From Actinoplanes liguriensis (GTDB taxonomy: Bacteria; Actinomycetota; Actinomycetes; Mycobacteriales; Micromonosporaceae), in assembly GCA_000715855.1 (NCBI GenBank), contig KL571347.1, forward strand, positions 15,464 through 22,526: a DNA stretch of 7,063 nt. The letters run 5' to 3'. Position numbers and translations under genes: made by a program. The first letter of the stretch is position 1, and the number at the start of each line of letters is the position of its first letter. The notes beneath the pieces were generated by a model. The model was not told where the DNA came from and did not search any database. It saw only the letters and a program-made list of their open reading frames with translations. Positions 4,993 through 7,063 of the stretch are shown here, one piece after another.

Positions 4993-7034
4993 CCGGCCCA
5001 CGACCATGGATGAGCAGAGCGGACCGCCGGCACCTCGCCCAGATCCTGATCATTGCCCTGCTCGCGGCGCTGGTGCCGACCGCGGCGCAGGCGAGCGCCA
5101 ACCTGCTCGCCAACCCGGGACTCGAACGCCTCGACGCGACAGGCTTCCCGGTGTGCTGGGAGAAGTCCGGCTGGGGTGACCAGAGCTTCACCTTCGGCCT
5201 GACCAGTCCCGGTCACACCGGCGCCAACGCCATGCAGATCACGCTGACCACCTCGCCGAACGGCGACCGCAAGGCGATGATGCTGGAGAACCCGTCGTGC
5301 GCGCCGAACGTCACGCCGGGTCACCAGTACGACCTCTCCGCCTGGTACCGGACGAGCACCCCGGACACGGTGATGACCGTGTTCCGGCACGACGCCGCGC
5401 AGGGCTGGGTGTACTGGACCGACCTGGCCACGCTGCCGGTCACCGCGACGTGGACGCCGAAGACCGTGCGCACGCCGCAGGTCCCGCCCGGCACCGACCA
5501 GATCGTCTGGGGCATCACCATCTACGGCGTCGGCACCCTCGCGACCGACGACTACGTCATGAACGACGTCACCACCCCGGCCGGCGGCACGTCGTGCAGT
5601 GCTGGGGACGCCTGCACCCAGGGCGTCTGGCAGGTGCTGCCGTTCGACTCCCCGGTCCGCGGCATCCACACGGTGGTGCTGCGCAACGGCGACGTGCTGC
5701 TGGTGGCCGGGTCCGGCAACAACCCGGACGACTTCGCCGCCAAGACCTTCAAGACCGCGGTCTACCACCCCGGCAGCGGCACGTTCACCACCGTGGCCAC
5801 CCCCGCCGACCTGTTCTGTTCCGGACACGTGCAACTGCCCGACGGGCGGGTGCTGATCATGGGCGGCAACAAGGACTATCCGGCCGCCGACGGCAGCCAC
5901 GGCTACGAGGGGTTGAAGAACTCCTACGTCTTCGACCCGGCGACCAACTCGTACACCCGGGTCAACGACATGACCGCCGGCTCCTGGTACCCGTCGGCGA
6001 CGGTGATGGGCAACGGCGACGTGATCTCGCTGGGCGGGCTCGGCGAGGACTCGTCCGGCACGGTCGCCACCCAGTACTTCTCGAACGCTCAACAGCGCTG
6101 GCTCGGCCTCGGCGAGGCACACCAGACGTGGAACTTCTGGGGCCTGTACCCGTCGATGATCCTCATGCAGGACGGGCGGCTGTTCTACACCGGCAGCCAC
6201 GTGTTCGGCGACGGGCTGCCCGGCACCGGCTCGTCGATCTACGACTACGACAGCGGCGCCATCACGCCGGTCAGCGGCCTGCAGAACAAGGACCAGCGGG
6301 ACCAGTCGATGAGCGTGCTGCTCCCACCCGCCCAGGACCAGAAGGTCATCACGCTGGGCGGCGGCAACATCAACACCAACGTGGACGCGAACCCGCTCAC
6401 CGACGTCATCGATCTGAAGCAGGCGGCGCCGGCGTACACGGCCGGGCCACCGCTGCCGACCGGCAAGATGTATGTCTCCGCCGTGCTCCTGCCGGACGGC
6501 AAGGTCTTCGAGACCGGCGGCGGCCTGCACAACCGGGCCGACCCGGTCTACGAGGCCTCCATGTACGACCCGGCGACCAACACGTTCACCGCCGGGATGG
6601 CCACCGATCCGGTGCCGCGCACCTACCACTCCTCCGCGTTCCTGCTGCCCGACGGGCGGGTCATGGCGGTCGGCGACAACCCCGGCAACGGCTCGTTCGA
6701 CATGCGCCTGTCGATCTACTCGCCGCCCTACCTGTTCCGGGGGGCACGCCCGCAGATCCTGACAATCCAAGAACACCATTGGGCGTACGGATCCACGCAC
6801 GCCATCACGGTCGACGGCCCCGTCCTCAAGGCCGAGCTCATCCGCCCCGAGGCCGTGACCCACTCCAGCGACCCGAATCAACGGTTCGTCGACCTGCCGA
6901 TGTCGGTCAACGGCGACACGATCGGGCTCAACCTGACGTCGAACCCGAACATCGCGCCACCCGGCTGGTACATGCTCTTCGTGGTCGGGACGAACGGGGT
7001 CCCGTCCGTCGCGCAGTGGGTTCAGGTCGGATGA
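4989..7034 (+). CDS. Secreted mono-copper radical oxidase (galactose/glyoxal oxidase, GlxA-like)
   Basis: This complete 681-residue protein is expected to oxidise an alcohol or aldehyde with O2, giving H2O2, outside the cell. Residues 1-35 are a signal peptide: basic start, hydrophobic core near 18-30, likely cleavage after AQA (33-35). Residues 37-195 look like a CBM4/9-type jelly-roll, with Cys56 and Cys104 as possible disulfide partners. A kelch-like propeller follows (about 213-565), then a galactose-oxidase-type early-set (DUF1929) domain (about 585-680). The active-site set can be placed by motif: Cys277 (FCSGH) and Tyr334 (SWYPSA) for the Cys-Tyr cofactor, Tyr546-His547 (RTYHSS), and His625 (VTHSSDPNQR). 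At the position of galactose oxidase Trp290 there is a Gly, as expected of glyoxal-oxidase/GlxA-type members; W381 and W384 lie nearby in NFWGLYP. ATG 4989 overlaps the upstream TGA by 4 bases. The second Met (8) would also keep the signal peptide. Placement with glycan synthesis genes recalls cslA-glxA. The true substrate is unknown. Confidence 0.9.
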   Translation: MTGPRPWMSRADRRHLAQILIIALLAALVPTAAQASANLLANPGLERLDATGFPVCWEKSGWGDQSFTFGLTSPGHTGANAMQITLTTSPNGDRKAMMLENPSCAPNVTPGHQYDLSAWYRTSTPDTVMTVFRHDAAQGWVYWTDLATLPVTATWTPKTVRTPQVPPGTDQIVWGITIYGVGTLATDDYVMNDVTTPAGGTSCSAGDACTQGVWQVLPFDSPVRGIHTVVLRNGDVLLVAGSGNNPDDFAAKTFKTAVYHPGSGTFTTVATPADLFCSGHVQLPDGRVLIMGGNKDYPAADGSHGYEGLKNSYVFDPATNSYTRVNDMTAGSWYPSATVMGNGDVISLGGLGEDSSGTVATQYFSNAQQRWLGLGEAHQTWNFWGLYPSMILMQDGRLFYTGSHVFGDGLPGTGSSIYDYDSGAITPVSGLQNKDQRDQSMSVLLPPAQDQKVITLGGGNINTNVDANPLTDVIDLKQAAPAYTAGPPLPTGKMYVSAVLLPDGKVFETGGGLHNRADPVYEASMYDPATNTFTAGMATDPVPRTYHSSAFLLPDGRVMAVGDNPGNGSFDMRLSIYSPPYLFRGARPQILTIQEHHWAYGSTHAITVDGPVLKAELIRPEAVTHSSDPNQRFVDLPMSVNGDTIGLNLTSNPNIAPPGWYMLFVVGTNGVPSVAQWVQVG

Positions 7035-7063
7035 CGGCGCGGCGCCTGCTCTCGCTGACCGCG
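7031..7063 (+). CDS. Start of next operon gene (3'-truncated)
   Basis: ATG 7031 overlaps the oxidase TGA by 4 bases, the same junction type as the three before it. Eleven codons are visible (MTARRLLSLTA) and the frame stays open to the right edge. Two arginines followed by Leu/Ala/Thr look like the start of a signal peptide or membrane anchor, so a secreted or membrane product is plausible. In Streptomyces cslA-glxA loci a glycan hydrolase follows, but nothing visible here identifies this product. There is no strong ribosome binding site, so translation would depend on coupling. Confidence 0.55.
   Translation, partial: MTARRLLSLTA

Noticed and set aside
4956..6881. Open frame of about 640 codons on the - strand opposite the oxidase gene
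   Set aside because: The composition (Arg/Val/Gly/His) and lack of motifs mark it as a shadow. The + strand frame carries a signal peptide and a complete copper site.
1..7063. CRISPR array, tRNA or rRNA genes, insertion sequence or attachment site
   Set aside because: I saw no regularly spaced repeats, no cloverleaf or rRNA-like segments, no transposase or integrase motifs and no terminal inverted repeats.

Overview
The window is GC-rich (a coding row I counted by hand, 2821-2880, is 45/60 G+C). Its genes are tightly packed on the + strand, it uses GTG and TTG starts, and 4-base stop/start overlaps are common. With the gene content, this suggests a mycelial actinobacterium, plausibly Micromonosporaceae (Actinoplanes-like). 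That placement is inference; no rRNA or other taxonomic marker is present.

Left end (1-697): two short, closely linked genes of unknown function. The first runs in from the left edge and ends in a Gly/Thr/Ile-rich motif of about 25 residues. The second begins 8 bases after the first stop and opens with a clearly related motif, followed by a small all-helical domain. A shared short beta-prone motif at the C-terminus of one protein and the N-terminus of its neighbour is the layout described for bacterial amyloid signalling sequences (BASS, some of them RHIM-like) in multicellular actinobacteria. This is the most unusual signal in the window. The function is inferred from layout and motif character only.

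Middle (698-1010): a 313-base gap with visibly lower GC (31/60 and 34/60 in two rows counted). It holds a candidate promoter and a good ribosome binding site for a TTG start, but no convincing gene or terminator.

Right part (1011-7063): a five-gene operon in which every downstream start overlaps the preceding stop by 4 bases. In order, the genes encode: (1) a membrane GT2 glycosyltransferase of the processive, cellulose/hyaluronan-synthase-like type; (2) a polytopic GT-C glycosyltransferase of the PMT/ArnT type; (3) a DPMS-like GT2 fused to a GtrA-type membrane domain; (4) a secreted mono-copper radical oxidase of the galactose/glyoxal oxidase (GlxA-like) family with an N-terminal carbohydrate-binding-like domain; (5) the first 11 codons of another gene. 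The likely logic is a surface-glycan system. Gene 3 would make and help flip a polyprenyl-phosphate sugar, gene 2 would use it outside the membrane, gene 1 would make or extend a glycan at the inner face, and gene 4 would oxidise the product outside the cell. The pairing of a GT2 synthase with a radical copper oxidase recalls the Streptomyces cslA-glxA locus, but the two extra lipid-linked-sugar genes make this a different arrangement.
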